From UBA5026 sp949065595 (lineage in GTDB: Bacteria > Bacillota_I > Bacilli_A > RF39 > UBA660), in NCBI GenBank assembly GCA_949065595.1, contig CARSXK010000001.1, positions 60,182 through 124,181 of the forward strand: 64,000 nucleotides of DNA, given 5' to 3'. Every line of letters starts with the position of its first letter. Position 1 is the first letter of the stretch. The notes beneath the pieces are model-generated. The model worked only from the letters and a program-made list of their open reading frames with translations, had not been told where the DNA came from and searched no databases. Shown piece by piece: positions 1 through 8,185 of the stretch. The translations under genes were made by a program, and so were the position numbers.

Positions 1-1721
1 TTACTGTCAAAGATGATGGTAGAGGAATTCCAATCGGTGTCCATGCCAAAACAGGAATATCTACTGTTGAAACAGTTTATACCGTTTTACATGCAGGAGG
101 AAAATTTGGTGGAGGCGGATACAAGGTATCAGGAGGACTCCATGGAGTAGGAGCTTCTGTTGTCAATGCTCTTTCAAAAAGTGTAGTAGTAACCGTATAT
201 AAAGAAGGTCATATTCATGAAGCAAAGTTCGAAAATGGTGGGAAAATCGCCCAACATTTAACAGTAATAGGAGATTGTGATGAAAATAGAACAGGTACAA
301 CTGTGACTTTTAAACCAGATCCAACTATTTTTGATACCGACGTTTACGATTATGAAACACTTATGATTCGTACTAGAGAACTGGCTTTTCTAAATAAAGG
401 ATTAAGATTGACTTTGCGTGATGACCGTGATAGTGAGGACACAACTGGGGAAACGTTTCTATATGAAGGTGGAATTGGAGAATATGTAAAATTTTTGAAT
501 AAAAATAAAACCCCAATTCAAGAGCAAATCATTCATTTAGAAGGAGAAGAAGAAGGAATTATTTTTGAAGTTGCGATGCAATATAACTCTAGTTATGTCG
601 ATAACATTTATTCCTTTGTAAATAATATCAACACTCATGATGGAGGAACACATGAAGAAGGAGTAAGACGTGCTTTAACCAGAGTCATCAATAATTATGC
701 GCGAAAAACCAACTTGTTAAAAGAAAAAGATGAATCATTGACAGGAGAAGATGTCAAAGAAGGGTTAACCATGATTGTCTCTTGTAAACATCCTAACCCT
801 CAATTTGAAGGACAGACCAAAGGAAGACTCGGAAATTCAGAAGTCAGAAAATTAGCAGATAATGTTTTTTCAGAAGGTTTTGAACGTTTCTTAATGGAAA
901 ATCCAGAAGAAGCAAAAATTATTGTAGAAAAAACGATGACTGCTGCTCGTGCACGTGCAGCTGCCAAAAAAGCACGTGATTTAACTAGAAGAAAAACTGC
1001 TTTAGAAGTTTCTAGTTTACCAGGAAAACTTGCAGATTGCAGAAGTAAAGATGCAAGTGAATGTGAAATATTTATTGTCGAAGGGGATTCCGCTGGGGGT
1101 TCGGCTAAGTCTGGACGTGATAGCAATATCCAAGCGATTCTTCCTTTGCGTGGAAAAATATTAAATGTAGAAAAGGCAAGATTGGATAGAATATTATCAA
1201 ATAATGAAATTCGTTCAATGATTACAGCATTTGGAACAGGAATTGGAGAAGAATTTGATATTAGTAAACTTAGATATCATAAAATCATCATTATGACGGA
1301 TGCTGATGTCGATGGCGCACACATTCGAATCTTATTATTGACATTTTTCTATCGTTATTTTAAACCATTGGTAGAACAAGGTTATATATATGCTGCACAG
1401 CCACCACTTTATAAAATTGAATATGGAAAATTTTTAAAATATTTATACAGTGATGAAGAATTGGAAGAAAATTTGAATGAAATTCCAGAGGCATATAAAA
1501 ATAAATATAGCTTACAACGATATAAAGGTCTTGGAGAAATGGATTATGATCAGTTATGGGAAACTACAATGGATCCAGAAAATAGAACATTACTACAAAT
1601 ATCAATTGATGATGTTAAACAAGCAGATCAAGTATTGTCTGAATTGATGGGTGAAGAAGTGGAACCTAGACGTGAATTTATAGAAAAAAATGCGAAGTTC
1701 GTAGAAAATTTAGATATATAG
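1..1721 (+). CDS. gyrB: DNA gyrase subunit B, 5' truncated by window edge
   Basis: ATPase subunit of DNA gyrase; with GyrA it introduces negative supercoils. The reading frame is open from base 3 and already reads DDGRGIP, part of the GHKL ATP-binding site, so roughly 70 N-terminal residues lie outside the window. Downstream are the glycine-rich ATP lid (GGKFGGGGYKVSGGLHGVG), the transducer, the Toprim motifs EGDSAGG and DADVDGAHI, and the C-terminal QRYKGLGEM. The stop is followed 10 bases later by gyrA, with its AGGAGG ribosome site lying in that gap, so the two are one operon. Any internal start such as the one at 303 would remove ATPase residues and is not the real start. Confidence 0.97.
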   Translation, partial: TVKDDGRGIPIGVHAKTGISTVETVYTVLHAGGKFGGGGYKVSGGLHGVGASVVNALSKSVVVTVYKEGHIHEAKFENGGKIAQHLTVIGDCDENRTGTTVTFKPDPTIFDTDVYDYETLMIRTRELAFLNKGLRLTLRDDRDSEDTTGETFLYEGGIGEYVKFLNKNKTPIQEQIIHLEGEEEGIIFEVAMQYNSSYVDNIYSFVNNINTHDGGTHEEGVRRALTRVINNYARKTNLLKEKDESLTGEDVKEGLTMIVSCKHPNPQFEGQTKGRLGNSEVRKLADNVFSEGFERFLMENPEEAKIIVEKTMTAARARAAAKKARDLTRRKTALEVSSLPGKLADCRSKDASECEIFIVEGDSAGGSAKSGRDSNIQAILPLRGKILNVEKARLDRILSNNEIRSMITAFGTGIGEEFDISKLRYHKIIIMTDADVDGAHIRILLLTFFYRYFKPLVEQGYIYAAQPPLYKIEYGKFLKYLYSDEELEENLNEIPEAYKNKYSLQRYKGLGEMDYDQLWETTMDPENRTLLQISIDDVKQADQVLSELMGEEVEPRREFIEKNAKFVENLDI

Positions 1722-1731
1722 GAGGTGTAAA

Positions 1732-4176
1732 ATGGCAGGAATATTAAAAGAATTACATTTTGAACAAGAAATCAAAAATTCATTTCTTGATTATGCTATG
1801 AGTGTTATTGTAGCACGTGCTTTGCCTGATGTAAGAGATGGGTTAAAACCTGTACAAAGAAGAATTGTATATGGAATGAATGATTTAGGAGCGACAGCGA
1901 ATGTAGCACATAAAAAATCAGCTCGTATTACAGGTGATGTAATGGGTCGTTTTCATCCACATGGGGACTCTAGTATATACGATGCCCTTGTCCGTATGGC
2001 ACAAGACTTTAGTTATCGTTACATGCTTGTTGACGGCCATGGAAACTTTGGTTCTATTGATGGAGATGGAGCGGCTGCACAGCGTTATACAGAAGCTAGA
2101 ATGTCAAAAATTAGTATGGAACTCGTTAGAGATATTAATAAAAATACAGTTGATTTTGTTCCCACATATACAGCAGAAGAAAAAGAACCAAGTGTATTGC
2201 CTTCAAGATTTCCGAATATATTAGTCAATGGTACTACAGGAATCGCGGTAGGTATGGCAACCAATATGCCACCTCATAATTTAGGAGAAGTGATTGATGG
2301 TTTAGTTGCTTTGATTGACAATCCTGAAATAGATACAATGGAATTGATGGAATATATTAAGGGACCAGATTTTCCAACTGGAGCTGTTATTCTTGGAAAT
2401 AGTGGGATTCGAAGAGCATATGAAACTGGAAAAGGAATTATAACAGTTCGTTCTCGCGCTTCCATTGAGGAGATGTCAAATGGAAAACATCAAATCATTG
2501 TAACTGAGATTCCATATATGGTAAATAAAGCGATGCTAATTACTAGAATCGCGGATTTGGTAAGGGATAAAACCATCGATGGAATTACAGATTTAAGAGA
2601 TGAGTCCAATCGGAATGGAATTAAAATTGTAATTGAAATCAGAAGAGATGCGAATGCGAATGTAGTATTAAATAATTTATATAAGCATACTTCATTACAA
2701 ACAACGTATGGAATTAATAATTTAGCATTGGTTGATGATGAACCACGTATTTTAACATTAAAAGCAATTTTAGAATGTTATTTAGAACATCAAAAGCAAG
2801 TAATTGTAAGACGTACACAATTTGATTTGGATAAAGCTCTAGCGCGTGCCCATATTTTGGAAGGATTAATGATTGCTTTAGACCATATTGATGAAATTGT
2901 TCAACTAATTAAAAAATCCAAAACCGATGAGGAAGCTTTGGAACAATTAATGAGTCGTTTTGGTCTTTCTGAAATTCAAGGGAAATCTATTTTAGAAATG
3001 AAATTGAGAAGATTAACCGGATTAGAAAGAGAAAAAACAGAAAATGAACTAAAAGAATTGGAAATTACAATTGCTGACTTAAAAGATATATTAGCAAATA
3101 TGTCACGTGTTTTAGAAATTATCAAAAATGAATCATTAGAAATTAAATCTAAATATGGTGATGAAAGAAGAACATTGATTGATATGTCAGCAATCGATTA
3201 TATTGAGGATGAATCATTAATTCCAGTAGAGAATGTAGTTATTACATTAACCAATAAAGGTTATATCAAACGTGTAAATAGTGAAACTTATAAGAGTCAA
3301 AATCGTGGTGGTGTTGGAATCAAAGGTATGTCAACAAATGAAGAAGATTTTGCACAACATTTGATTTCTATGACAACACATGATTATATATTATTCTTTA
3401 CGAATCGAGGAAAAGTGTATCGATTAAAAGGATATGAGGTTCCATTATTCAATCGTCAATCCAAAGGATTACCAATTGTTAATTTATTACCGATTGAAAA
3501 AGACGAATATGTAACAGTTATGTTAAAAATAGCAACAGAAGAAGCATCTAAATATATTGTATTTTGTACACAAAATGGATTAATCAAACGTACAAATATA
3601 GGAGAATTTGATAATATTAGAAGCAATGGAAAAATTGCAATCACTTTAAAAGAAGAAGATCAATTAATTTCTGTTAAAAAAACTACAGGCGAAAATGAAA
3701 TATTAATAGCAGCATCTAATGGACGTATGATTCGTTTTGATGAAGCAGAAATTAGAATTATGGGAAGAACAGCAGCAGGTGTCAAAGGAATCAACGTAGG
3801 TGATGGATATTGTGTTGGATGTGAAATAGCAGAAAAAGGACAACAAATTTTGGTAGTTACAGAAAAAGGATATGGAAAGCGTACCGATATGGAAGAATAT
3901 CGTATTACACATCGCGGCAGTAAAGGAGTAAAAGCACTTAATGTAACAGATAAAAATGGTAATATTGTTTCCTTTAAATCTGTACATGGTGATGAGGACT
4001 TAATGATTATTACCGATAGTGGAATTATTATTCGTTTACCATTAGAACAAGTTTCTACAACTGGTAGAGTTGCTCAAGGTGTTAAATTGATCAATCTAAA
4101 AGATGATCAAAAAGTTAGTACTGTAGCTGTTATGATGAAAGAAGAAGTAATAGAGAATGAAGAAGAACAAACATAA
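1732..4176 (+). CDS. gyrA: DNA gyrase subunit A
   Basis: Breakage-reunion subunit of gyrase, 814 aa, normal length for the family. The catalytic tyrosine is Tyr119 in AAAQRYTEAR. The quinolone-determining stretch reads HPHGDSSIYDALVRMAQ (from residue 75), with Ser and Asp at the positions usually changed in resistant strains, so it looks wild type. The C-terminal beta-pinwheel carries a GyrA-box variant QNRGGVG, which distinguishes gyrase A from ParC. The ATG has a strong GGAGGTG site just upstream. A hairpin terminator overlaps the stop codon. The protein ends in an acidic tail rich in Glu. Confidence 0.97.
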   Translation: MAGILKELHFEQEIKNSFLDYAMSVIVARALPDVRDGLKPVQRRIVYGMNDLGATANVAHKKSARITGDVMGRFHPHGDSSIYDALVRMAQDFSYRYMLVDGHGNFGSIDGDGAAAQRYTEARMSKISMELVRDINKNTVDFVPTYTAEEKEPSVLPSRFPNILVNGTTGIAVGMATNMPPHNLGEVIDGLVALIDNPEIDTMELMEYIKGPDFPTGAVILGNSGIRRAYETGKGIITVRSRASIEEMSNGKHQIIVTEIPYMVNKAMLITRIADLVRDKTIDGITDLRDESNRNGIKIVIEIRRDANANVVLNNLYKHTSLQTTYGINNLALVDDEPRILTLKAILECYLEHQKQVIVRRTQFDLDKALARAHILEGLMIALDHIDEIVQLIKKSKTDEEALEQLMSRFGLSEIQGKSILEMKLRRLTGLEREKTENELKELEITIADLKDILANMSRVLEIIKNESLEIKSKYGDERRTLIDMSAIDYIEDESLIPVENVVITLTNKGYIKRVNSETYKSQNRGGVGIKGMSTNEEDFAQHLISMTTHDYILFFTNRGKVYRLKGYEVPLFNRQSKGLPIVNLLPIEKDEYVTVMLKIATEEASKYIVFCTQNGLIKRTNIGEFDNIRSNGKIAITLKEEDQLISVKKTTGENEILIAASNGRMIRFDEAEIRIMGRTAAGVKGINVGDGYCVGCEIAEKGQQILVVTEKGYGKRTDMEEYRITHRGSKGVKALNVTDKNGNIVSFKSVHGDEDLMIITDSGIIIRLPLEQVSTTGRVAQGVKLINLKDDQKVSTVAVMMKEEVIENEEEQT

Positions 4177-4188
4177 TTGTTCTTTTTT
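4164..4188 (+). terminator. Rho-independent terminator after gyrA
   Basis: A 7-bp stem AGAACAA/TTGTTCT with a 6-base loop is followed by six T. It overlaps the last codons and stop of gyrA and lies immediately before the first parS site. Confidence 0.75.
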
Positions 4189-4190
4189 AA

Positions 4191-4206
4191 TGTTTCACGT
4201 GAAACA
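4191..4206. promoter_or_regulatory. parS site 1 (ParB/Spo0J binding)
   Basis: TGTTTCACGTGAAACA is a perfect 16-bp palindrome that matches the Bacillus subtilis parS consensus. ParB, encoded at 29774, is the expected ligand. Confidence 0.95.
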
Positions 4207-4395
4207 TTAAAATTAGTAATTAAAATAGTTTAATGGAAAATTATTTCATAATCATAAACTTAAATTTTATAAAAATCTTAATTTATGAAAATATAGCATA
4301 TCTATCTTATAATTTTATACTATACACTGAATAAATTCATGGAGTAACCTTATTTATTGTTGATATTGAATTGTGATTAATAATCAATGATGTAA

Positions 4396-4411
4396 TGTTT
4401 CACGTGGAACA
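4396..4411. promoter_or_regulatory. parS site 2, one-base variant
   Basis: TGTTTCACGTGGAACA differs from the perfect palindrome at one position in the right arm. TGTTCCACGTGAAACA-type sites are within the known parS consensus, so it is probably functional. Confidence 0.85.
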
Positions 4412-4448
4412 TGATTAAATTGCATTCATTTTTAATAATATGTCTAAA

Positions 4449-4464
4449 TGTTTCACGTGAAACA
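4449..4464. promoter_or_regulatory. parS site 3
   Basis: A perfect TGTTTCACGTGAAACA, 53 bases after site 2, at the right end of repeat copy A. Confidence 0.95.
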
Positions 4465-4508
4465 TCAAAAAGTTGATATTTTATTAAAAATAATATATAT
4501 TATTACTA

Positions 4509-4585
4509 GCACAACATTTATATTTGAACCAGGTCAGGATTGGAAAATAGCAGCCTTAAGGATCACTGAATGTGTGTGCTTTTTT
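4509..4585 (+). ncRNA. ffs: Signal recognition particle RNA, short form
   Basis: The hallmark SRP core reads CCAGGTCAGGATTGGAAAATAGCAGCCTTAAG: an asymmetric loop with the Ffh-binding bases, capped by a GGAA tetraloop closed by ATT/AAT. The ends GCACAACATT and AATGTGTGTGC pair, giving one long hairpin of about 70 nt, then a run of T acts as terminator. This is the 4.5S-like form without the Alu domain seen in the Bacillus subtilis scRNA. It sits between gyrA and tadA; the Bacillus order is tadA-scr-dnaX, so the neighbourhood supports the call. Exact ends are estimated from pairing. Confidence 0.88.
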
Positions 4586-4601
4586 AGTTAGGTGATTATA
4601 A

Positions 4602-5042
4602 ATGAATCAAAAGTGGATGCAAGTGGCAATCAAAGAAGCAAAAAAAGCATATAAGAAGGATGATGTTCCTGTTGGAGCTATTATTATAAAAAATGGGAAA
4701 ATGATCGCAAAAGCATATAATAAAAAAGAAAAAAATAGAAATGTAGTAGAACATGCAGAAATACTAGCAATTCAAAAAGCATGTAAGAAATTAAAAGCAT
4801 GGCGTTTGGAAGAATGTACGATGTATATTACATTGGAACCCTGTATGATGTGTACAGGAGCAATTGTACAATCCAGAATTCGAAAAATAATATATGCATG
4901 TCCTAATCCTAATTATGGATTTATACAAAGTAACTATGAAATCCAAAAATATTATAATATTGAAGCAGAGTGTACCAATGATATTCACTCTGAAGAAGTA
5001 AAAATACTAATGCAACAATTTTTTAAAAATAAAAGAAAATAG
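4602..5042 (+). CDS. tadA: tRNA(Arg) adenosine-34 deaminase
   Basis: Zinc-dependent deaminase that converts A34 of tRNA-Arg(ACG) to inosine in the cytoplasm. The 146-aa protein has the family's usual length, the HAE motif (VEHAEI, with His as zinc ligand and Glu as proton shuttle) and the paired PCMMC cysteines in LEPCMMCTGA. The ATG follows a GGTGA-type ribosome site. It directly follows the SRP RNA gene and ends in a strong hairpin terminator, so it is probably expressed as a short unit enclosed by the two parS repeat copies. Confidence 0.95.
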   Translation: MNQKWMQVAIKEAKKAYKKDDVPVGAIIIKNGKMIAKAYNKKEKNRNVVEHAEILAIQKACKKLKAWRLEECTMYITLEPCMMCTGAIVQSRIRKIIYACPNPNYGFIQSNYEIQKYYNIEAECTNDIHSEEVKILMQQFFKNKRK

Positions 5043-5058
5043 AAACTATTTTCTTTTT
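5035..5058 (+). terminator. Rho-independent terminator after tadA
   Basis: An 8-bp stem GAAAATAG/CTATTTTC with an AAA loop is followed by TTTTT. The stem overlaps the tadA stop codon. Confidence 0.8.
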
Positions 5059-5069
5059 CAATATTCTAA

Positions 5070-5085
5070 TGTTTCACGTGAAACA
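5070..5085. promoter_or_regulatory. parS site 4
   Basis: A perfect TGTTTCACGTGAAACA palindrome at the left end of repeat copy B. Confidence 0.95.
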
Positions 5086-5292
5086 TTAGAATTAATAATT
5101 GAATTGTAAATAGAAATTTATTTTATAATAATACTAATTCATAAAAATATAGCATATCTATACAAATATTAAAACCATATTCTGAATGGATTTATGAAAT
5201 AGATCCATAATGATTATCTTTAAAATGAAATATAATTTTATATATTATCTTTTATTTATATTTAATATTTCAATTGCTATAATATGTCCAAA

Positions 5293-5308
5293 TGTTTCAC
5301 GTGAAACA
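5293..5308. promoter_or_regulatory. parS site 5
   Basis: A perfect TGTTTCACGTGAAACA palindrome at the right end of repeat copy B, 76 bases before the dnaX start. Confidence 0.95.
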
Positions 5309-5383
5309 TTACCATCCATACCTTACAATAATGTTATAAAAATGAAACAAATAATGATATAATAGTAAAAATGAGGTGACAAC

Positions 5384-7039
5384 ATGTACCAAACTTTGTA
5401 TAGAAAATATAGACCTGCTTACTTTGATGAAGTGGTGGGTCAAAGAATAATTATTACAACACTTAAAAATGCAATTGAAAATCATACATTAAGCCACGCT
5501 TATTTATTTACAGGTCCAAGAGGAACTGGTAAAACAAGCGTTGCTAAAATATTAGCAAAGACAATCAATTGCGATTCCCCTGAACATTTAGTACCTTGTA
5601 ATAAATGTGTTAATTGTACACAAATAAATAATAAACAATCGGTTGATATTATAGAAATTGATGCGGCATCTAATAATGGTGTAGATGAAATCAGAGAACT
5701 CAAAAGCAAAGTAAATTTGGTTCCTTCAATTGGTAAATATAAAGTTTATATTATAGATGAAGTCCACATGCTTACCACAGGAGCCTTCAATGCTCTTTTA
5801 AAAACATTAGAGGAACCCCCTGAACATATAATATTTATTCTTGCTACGACAGAACCTCATAAAATACCTGCAACGATTCTTTCAAGATGTCAAAGATTTG
5901 ATTTTAAAAAAATACATGAAAATGATATTTACCATCGATTAAAAGAAATTGCGCAACTTGAAAAAATCGAGATCGATGATGATGGCTTAATTGAAATTGC
6001 GCATTTAGCAGATGGTGGATTAAGAGATGCATTAAGTTTATTTGATCAAGTAATCGCATATTCCAAAGATAAAATTACAGTAGAAGAAGTTCATGAAATT
6101 AATGGAACACTTACCCCAATGCAATTAAAAAATTTTATTTTATTTTTATCCAATAATGATATTGAAAAACTATTTCACTTAATTGATGAATATGATCAAA
6201 ATGGCAAAAACTTTGTAAAATTAGCAGAAGAAATTATTCTATTTTTAAGAAATTGCTTACTTGCCTGTACAGTTTCTTCCTATTTGAAGGAAATTACCAA
6301 CAATGTGGAATTGTATGAATTTGACCATTTGGAAAAAAATCAAATTTTGAAATTGATTCAAACATTTAATCAAATGATTTATGATATGAAATTATCAAGT
6401 CATCCAAAAATATTATTTGAAACCGCTCTGATTGGAATCATGCAGTTACAAGACGATGATTTTAAATCAGATTCTAATCATGAAAAAAAAGAATTATTAT
6501 CTACAAATTCAAAAGAAAAAAATAAGACTGAAAATCAGCCAGAATCAAAAAAAATAGTAAATCAAAATTTAGAAAAAAATGCGATAATTCAGCAATTAAA
6601 GCAGATAAGGATTAATAATACTTTGTGTCAATTTAACAAAAAAGAACTATTGAGTTGGAAAGAAAAAATGGAACAATTAGAACTAGAAATAACCAATTTA
6701 GAATATGGCCAAATGATTTCTTTGATCCTAGATGGTAACTTAAAGGCAGTAGGTGACAATCATCTCATCTTTGTATATGAGAACAATCGACTTTCGGATT
6801 TATTTAATGAAAGTTTATCGAAAATAGATCAACTTTTAAAACAAATTTTTCATGAAACATTATATACCATTGCAACTGATCAAGAAGATTGGGATATCAT
6901 TAAAAAAGAATTTAATAGTAAAACAAAAAAATATGTATATATAGAAGAACCTAGTGAGTTTATCAAACAATTAGAACAAAAAGAAACATTGACAGAAATT
7001 GAGAATATATTTGAAAATATTATAGAATATGAAAAATAG
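5384..7039 (+). CDS. dnaX: DNA polymerase III subunits gamma/tau
   Basis: Clamp-loader ATPase of the replisome, 551 aa. It shows Walker A GPRGTGKTS (from residue 44), a four-cysteine zinc module (C63, C72, C75, C78), Walker B IIDEVHML and the SRC arginine-finger motif in ILSRCQRF. Residues about 1-360 are the clamp-loader domains. A Lys/Glu/Asn-rich linker follows, then a divergent C-terminal tau region. The linker is encoded by several A7-A8 tracts (6480-6560). The ATG follows GAGGTGACA. It starts the dnaX-ybaB-recR string typical of Bacillota. Confidence 0.96.
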   Translation: MYQTLYRKYRPAYFDEVVGQRIIITTLKNAIENHTLSHAYLFTGPRGTGKTSVAKILAKTINCDSPEHLVPCNKCVNCTQINNKQSVDIIEIDAASNNGVDEIRELKSKVNLVPSIGKYKVYIIDEVHMLTTGAFNALLKTLEEPPEHIIFILATTEPHKIPATILSRCQRFDFKKIHENDIYHRLKEIAQLEKIEIDDDGLIEIAHLADGGLRDALSLFDQVIAYSKDKITVEEVHEINGTLTPMQLKNFILFLSNNDIEKLFHLIDEYDQNGKNFVKLAEEIILFLRNCLLACTVSSYLKEITNNVELYEFDHLEKNQILKLIQTFNQMIYDMKLSSHPKILFETALIGIMQLQDDDFKSDSNHEKKELLSTNSKEKNKTENQPESKKIVNQNLEKNAIIQQLKQIRINNTLCQFNKKELLSWKEKMEQLELEITNLEYGQMISLILDGNLKAVGDNHLIFVYENNRLSDLFNESLSKIDQLLKQIFHETLYTIATDQEDWDIIKKEFNSKTKKYVYIEEPSEFIKQLEQKETLTEIENIFENIIEYEK

Positions 7040-7054
7040 AAAAGAGGAATTAAA

Positions 7055-7348
7055 ATGAATATACAAGCTATGATGAAACAAGCTCAAAAATTACAAAAAG
7101 ATATGATGGATGCAAAGGGAAAAATAGATGAGTCCATTTTTGAAGGAACTTCTTCTATTGTATCTGTTAAAATGAAAGGTACCAAAGAATTAATTAGTGT
7201 AGCGATTACAGAAATGGTAGATATGGATGATAGAGAAATGTTAGAAGATATGATTGTGGTTGCGATAAATGATGCGATGAAAAAGATAGACCAAGAAGTA
7301 GAAGATAAATTAGGTAAGTATACACAGGGAATGCCAGGTTTATTTTAA
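7055..7348 (+). CDS. Nucleoid-associated protein, YbaB/EbfC family
   Basis: Small DNA-binding protein of 97 aa, typical family length. It starts MNIQAMMKQAQKLQKDM, the family signature, and has the central EGTSSIVSVKMKGTKEL beta segment. The conserved position between dnaX and recR confirms the call. Its stop overlaps the recR start by one base (TAATG), implying translational coupling. Confidence 0.95.
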   Translation: MNIQAMMKQAQKLQKDMMDAKGKIDESIFEGTSSIVSVKMKGTKELISVAITEMVDMDDREMLEDMIVVAINDAMKKIDQEVEDKLGKYTQGMPGLF

Positions 7349-7947
7349 TGAATTATCCAGTATCCATTCGAAATTTAATTGAATGTTATAAAAAACTTCC
7401 TGGTATAGGAGAAAAAACTGCAGAGCGTTTAGCGCTTGCTACTATGCATTTAGATCAAGAAATAATTGATTTATTTTCGAAATCAATCGAAGACGTCAAG
7501 TCAAAAATAAGAAGATGTGAAAAATGTAATAATTTATCAGAAGAAACATTATGTGAAATATGTAAACAAAAAGGTCGAGACGAAAAAATAATTTGTGTGG
7601 TAGAAGATCCTAAAAATATTGTTATTTTTGAAAAGGTGGGAACATATAGGGGACTTTATTATGTACTAGATGGTTTGATTTCTCCACTAGATGGAATTAA
7701 TCCAGAAGATATTAAAATGAACGAATTATTATCTCGTATTGAAACAGAAAAAATAGAAGAAGTAATTATTGCTGTGAAACCTAGTATTGAAGGAGAAACA
7801 ACAGCACTCTACATTTCTAAAATATTAAAGGGATTGCCAGTAAAAGTAACAAGAATTGCACATGGTGTTCCACTTGGTGTAGATATGGAATATATTGATT
7901 TTTTAACATTAGAACTTGCGTTAGAAAATCGGCAAGATGTTTCATAA
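7348..7947 (+). CDS. recR: Recombination mediator protein RecR
   Basis: Acts with RecO/RecF to load RecA on gapped DNA. The 199-aa protein has an N-terminal helix-hairpin-helix (LPGIGEKTAERLA), a four-cysteine zinc finger (CEKCNNLSEETLCEIC) and a Toprim domain beginning ICVVEDPKN. It is coupled to ybaB by a TAATG overlap. Length and order match other Bacillota. Confidence 0.97.
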   Translation: MNYPVSIRNLIECYKKLPGIGEKTAERLALATMHLDQEIIDLFSKSIEDVKSKIRRCEKCNNLSEETLCEICKQKGRDEKIICVVEDPKNIVIFEKVGTYRGLYYVLDGLISPLDGINPEDIKMNELLSRIETEKIEEVIIAVKPSIEGETTALYISKILKGLPVKVTRIAHGVPLGVDMEYIDFLTLELALENRQDVS

Positions 7948-7988
7948 AAAAAGAGTCTTGTCCATATATTGAATTAGGTGATCAATAT

Positions 7989-8177
7989 ATGATAAAAAAA
8001 ATATTTAATTTAATCAAAAAAATTGTAATTAGTGGATTTCTTTTATACGGATATAATATTATTACTGCGCCACTTCATATTATGGTGCCAATTAATTTAA
8101 TAACAGTATCCAGTTTAACTATTTTAGGATTTCCAGCTTTATTTGCATTTATATTAATACACATTATCTTGTTTTGA
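7989..8177 (+). CDS. bofA: BofA-like pro-sigma-K processing inhibitor family protein
   Basis: A 62-aa hydrophobic protein with two predicted membrane helices. The PLHIMVPINLITVSSLTILGFPALFAF region matches the BofA family pattern (I-P-I/V-N-x-x-T, then L-G-x-P-G/A). In Bacillus subtilis bofA lies just after recR and its product restrains the SpoIVFB protease during sporulation; the same position here supports the call. Whether this organism sporulates cannot be judged from the window. The TTG start of the next reading frame overlaps its stop, so holB is probably coupled. Confidence 0.75.
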   Translation: MIKKIFNLIKKIVISGFLLYGYNIITAPLHIMVPINLITVSSLTILGFPALFAFILIHIILF

Positions 8178-8185
8178 GGTGGAAT

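Larger units (their letters stand above)
4189..4466. repeat. parS module, copy A of a diverged direct repeat
   Basis: This AT-rich segment begins and ends with a parS palindrome and has a second, diverged copy at 5068-5310. Matching words are AATGTTTCACGTGAAACATTA at the left end, ATATAGCATATCTAT in the middle (4291-4305) and a 29-base right end (4437-4465, one mismatch). Offsets between copies fall from 879 to 856 to 844 bases, consistent with one duplication followed by small indels. Copy A has an extra parS variant at 4396. It contains no gene apart from its parS sites. Confidence 0.7.
5068..5310. repeat. parS module, copy B of a diverged direct repeat
   Basis: Second copy of the AT-rich module at 4189-4466, again bounded by perfect parS palindromes and containing ATATAGCATATCTAT (5147-5161). 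It is about 35 bases shorter than copy A and lacks the middle parS variant. It fills most of the gap between tadA and dnaX; no gene is visible in it. Confidence 0.7.

Noticed and set aside
800..1126. A 108-codon - strand reading frame inside gyrB
   Set aside because: It is the antisense shadow of a conserved Toprim region, with low-complexity Ser/Ala/Leu composition and no ribosome site.
3098..3110. CACGTG-containing words outside the gyrA-dnaX interval as extra parS sites
   Set aside because: They lack the flanking TGTTTC/GAAACA arms and lie within codons; only the five listed sites match the consensus.
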